A DNA stretch of 7,925 nucleotides. Origin: Candidatus Neoanaerotignum tabaqchaliae. Its GTDB lineage: Bacteria > Bacillota > Clostridia > Lachnospirales > Anaerotignaceae. The notes under the pieces are model-generated. The model ran no database searches, was not told where the DNA came from, and saw only the letters and a program-made list of their open reading frames with translations. Each line of letters opens with the position of its first letter. The first letter of the stretch is position 1. Position numbers and translations under genes: made by a program. Shown here piece after piece: positions 5,959-7,925 of the stretch. The stretch spans positions 1 through 7,925 of the forward strand of contig CAJFUS010000153.1 in NCBI GenBank assembly GCA_904420235.1, written 5' to 3'.

Positions 5959-5987
5959 TTGAAATTATGAGCCTGCCATGATAGATT
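5959..5987 (+). promoter_or_regulatory. Candidate promoter of the GrpB gene
   Basis: TTGAAA (5959-5964), a 17-base spacer and TAGATT (5982-5987) make a moderate sigma-A-type match. The start near 5994 would give a leader of about 28 bases containing the ribosome binding site. It is divergent from the ileS promoter, with about 35 bases between the two -35 elements. Confidence 0.45.
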
Positions 5988-6021
5988 TATTTTAAAATTA
6001 CGTTTGAAAAGGGGAATTTTT

Positions 6022-6549
6022 ATGCCTCAACATATAGTTGTAACAGAGTATAATCCGCTGTGGAAGGAAATGTTTGAAAAAGAAGCCGAAAAAATAAAAA
6101 ACATACTTAAGGAAAACCTGATTGAAATTCACCACATAGGCAGCACATCGGTTCCCGGCATGGCGGCAAAACCTATAATAGATATAATGCCCGTTGTTCG
6201 CAGCATCAACGATGTTGACAACTTAAAAAATGAATTTGAGAACATAGGTTATGAATACCTTGGAGAATTCGGCATAAAAGGCAGAAGGTATTTAAGAAAA
6301 GGCGGTGATGAGCGCACTCATCAGATACATATATTTTCCTTTTCAAATAAACATGATATAAACCGCCACTTGGCTTTAAAATATTATTTAATTTCTCACT
6401 CAAAAGATGCCGCGGTTTATTCCCAGTTAAAAAGAGAACTGTCTCTCAAGTTTCCATACAGCATAGACGACTACTGCAATGGAAAGGACTCTTTTGTTAA
6501 GGAACTTGAAGAAAGAGCCTTGCTTTGGCAAAAAAGTTTGAAAATTTGA
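6022..6549 (+). CDS. GrpB/UPF0157 family protein, nucleotidyltransferase-like
   Basis: The 175-residue product carries the family signature HHIGSTSVPGMAAKPIIDI (37-55), with the G-S pair (40-41) and a later Asp (54) arranged as in the nucleotidyltransferase fold, then GRRYLRKGG (87-95) and the H-x-H-I block HQIHIF (100-105) typical of GrpB proteins. The length is that of a single-domain member. The biochemical role of stand-alone GrpB proteins is not known; related domains are fused to dephospho-CoA kinase in some actinobacteria, which is suggestive but not evidence of function here. I chose ATG 6022 because AAAAGGGG (6007-6014) lies 7 bases before it; an in-frame TTG at 6004 lies upstream of that site. 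It is a single gene: ileS diverges on the left and pncB has its own promoter on the right. I see no clear terminator after it. Confidence 0.88.
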   Translation: MPQHIVVTEYNPLWKEMFEKEAEKIKNILKENLIEIHHIGSTSVPGMAAKPIIDIMPVVRSINDVDNLKNEFENIGYEYLGEFGIKGRRYLRKGGDERTHQIHIFSFSNKHDINRHLALKYYLISHSKDAAVYSQLKRELSLKFPYSIDDYCNGKDSFVKELEERALLWQKSLKI

Positions 6550-6644
6550 CCAAACATATTGCTGTTTTTATATTTAACTCAATAAATCCTATAAATGCAA
6601 AGCTGTTTTTTCACTTTAAATACCCAATTCGTCTTATTTTTAAG

Positions 6645-6673
6645 TTGAACATGCAATTTGAAAGTAGTATAAT
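6645..6673 (+). promoter_or_regulatory. Promoter of pncB
   Basis: TTGAAC (6645-6650), a spacer of exactly 17 bases and a perfect TATAAT (6668-6673). The start would be near 6680, giving an AT-rich leader of about 70 bases with no obvious hairpin or riboswitch. I see no palindrome resembling a known NAD-pathway repressor site. Confidence 0.7.
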
Positions 6674-6750
6674 AAGTTTTTAATAACATGAATTTTAAAG
6701 AGATTTAACATAAAAATAACAAGGAGAATGTTCCTGAAAGGAAGTAAAAA

Positions 6751-7925
6751 ATGTATAGAGAAGACTTAACACTTCTTACCGATTTTTATGAAATGACAAT
6801 GATGCAGGGCTATCACAAAACAAGTCAGGAAAAAAAGACGGCGGATTTTGACGTGTTCTACAGAGAAAATCCCTCAAAAAGCGGATACGCTATAATGGCC
6901 GGCCTTCAGCAGGTTATAGAATATATAGAAAACCTGCATTTTTCCGAAAGCGACATTGAGTACATAAAGGGACTTAATGCTTTTGATGATGATTTTATCA
7001 ACTATCTTAAAAATTTTAAATTTACCGGAGAAATATACGCCATACCAGAGGGTACGGTTATTTTCCCAATGGAGCCTCTTATAAGAATAAAAGCTCCAAT
7101 AATGCAGGCACAATTTGTTGAAACGGCTATTTTAAACATAATAAACCACCAAAGCCTTATAGCCACAAAGGCCTCAAGAGTGGCTTGGGCGGCTCAGGGA
7201 GACCCTATACTTGAATTCGGTTTAAGACGAGCTCAAGGCCCCGATGCCGGAACATTAGGAGCAAGAGCCGCTGTTATAGGCGGCTGCGCTGGAACAAGCA
7301 ATGTCCTTGCCGGAAAGCTTTTTGACATACCCGTTAAAGGCACTCACGCCCACAGCTGGGTTATGAGTTTTCCAACTGAAATAGAGGCTTTCAGGGCTTA
7401 TGCCAACAAATTCCCCAATGACTGCACCCTTCTTGTTGACACATACAACACATTAACACAAGGCGTTCCGGACGCCATAAAATGCTTTCAGGAAATGCGT
7501 CAAGAAGGCATAAAGCTTAAAAACTACGGAATACGTCTTGACAGCGGTGATTTAGCGTACCTTTCAAAAAAGGCCCGTATAATGCTTGATAAAGCAGGAT
7601 TTGAGGATGCCCTTATATGCGCCTCCAGCGACCTTGACGAAAATCTTATAGCAAGCCTTAAGCTTCAGGGAGCAAAAATTGACACATGGGGTGTAGGAAC
7701 AAGACTTATAACATCTAACGACTGTCCTTCATTTGGCGGAGTGTACAAGCTTTCGGCCGAAACTGACGAAAACGGAAATTTTGTGCCTAAAATAAAGCTG
7801 TCCAATAACCCTTCAAAAGTAACTCTTCCGGGAATTAAAAAGGTTATAAGAATTTATGATAAAGAATCAGGAAAAATAAAAGCTGACCTTATAACTCTTG
7901 ATGATGAAAAATACAGCGAGGACAA
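6751..7925 (+). CDS. pncB: Nicotinate phosphoribosyltransferase (3' end missing)
   Basis: Nicotinate phosphoribosyltransferase joins nicotinate to phosphoribosyl pyrophosphate, with ATP hydrolysis, to give nicotinate mononucleotide, the entry step of the Preiss-Handler salvage route to NAD. The frame is open for 391 codons to the window end. Visible blocks: LTLLTDFYEMTMMQGY (6-21), EFGLRRAQGPDAG (155-167), the GTHAHSWVMSF segment (197-207) in which H201 aligns with the histidine phosphorylated during catalysis, LLVDTYNTLTQGVPDAI (227-243), GIRLDSGDL (260-268), SSDLDE (292-297) and DTWGVGTRLITS (311-322). The Firmicute-type enzyme usually has about 480-490 residues, so roughly 90-100 are cut off by the window edge, not by mutation. 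GAAAGGAAG (6736-6744) lies 6 bases before the ATG. It has its own promoter and is not in an operon with the preceding gene. Confidence 0.96.
   Translation, partial: MYREDLTLLTDFYEMTMMQGYHKTSQEKKTADFDVFYRENPSKSGYAIMAGLQQVIEYIENLHFSESDIEYIKGLNAFDDDFINYLKNFKFTGEIYAIPEGTVIFPMEPLIRIKAPIMQAQFVETAILNIINHQSLIATKASRVAWAAQGDPILEFGLRRAQGPDAGTLGARAAVIGGCAGTSNVLAGKLFDIPVKGTHAHSWVMSFPTEIEAFRAYANKFPNDCTLLVDTYNTLTQGVPDAIKCFQEMRQEGIKLKNYGIRLDSGDLAYLSKKARIMLDKAGFEDALICASSDLDENLIASLKLQGAKIDTWGVGTRLITSNDCPSFGGVYKLSAETDENGNFVPKIKLSNNPSKVTLPGIKKVIRIYDKESGKIKADLITLDDEKYSED

Noticed and set aside
6728..6769. A 13-codon frame (MFLKGSKKCIEKT) overlapping the start of pncB, with AAGGAG before it, as a regulatory leader peptide.
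   Set aside because: AAGGAG is only one base from its ATG, too close for good initiation, and the sequence has no run of regulatory codons. The pncB start has its own well-spaced site.
6206..7113. Minus-strand frames of 65 and 79 codons opposite the GrpB gene and pncB.
   Set aside because: Shadows of conserved genes, with no domain or supporting signals.

Overview
The window looks like an ordinary chromosomal stretch from a low-GC Firmicute, most likely a Clostridia or Lachnospiraceae-type anaerobe. This is inferred from AT-rich intergenic DNA, strong purine-rich Shine-Dalgarno sites, TTGAAC/TATAAT-type promoters, a T-box leader on ileS, and the roughly 1040-residue clostridial form of isoleucyl-tRNA synthetase. 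I cannot name a species from the sequence alone.

Layout, left to right. At the left edge is the last 21 codons of a DDE-type transposase or integrase on the plus strand, followed by a candidate IS end. After about 180 bases of AT-rich DNA come the terminator and then panB (pantothenate synthesis) on the minus strand. A short minus-strand SLOG/YpsA-like gene follows. It is divergently transcribed from a 53-codon ribbon-helix-helix protein on the plus strand, with 113 bases between their starts. A hairpin-rich intergenic stretch (2313-2424) then separates the small plus-strand gene from the 3' end of ileS, which occupies 2439-5564 on the minus strand. Upstream of ileS is a complete T-box riboswitch with an ATC (Ile) specifier, a TGGT acceptor-binding sequence, an intrinsic terminator and a good sigma-A-type promoter. 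Divergent from it is a GrpB/UPF0157 family gene on the plus strand. Last is pncB (nicotinate phosphoribosyltransferase), also plus strand, with its own promoter and cut by the window end.

The genes appear to be independent transcription units rather than one operon: almost every one has its own leader, and there are terminators after panB and ileS. Functional themes are vitamin and cofactor supply (panB for CoA, pncB for NAD) and translation (ileS). The SLOG, GrpB and ribbon-helix-helix genes have no firmly known role here. No intergenic gap without any feature exceeds 300 bases; the largest, 5565-6021, is taken up by the ileS leader and two divergent promoters. I see no rRNA, tRNA or CRISPR array.

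I found no convincing undescribed multi-gene system. The points most worth a second look are the SLOG/ribbon-helix-helix divergent pair, the tandem long hairpins after ileS, and a short motif (ATGCCGAAAT in the minus-strand sense) that recurs in intergenic DNA, twice directly behind terminator hairpins.
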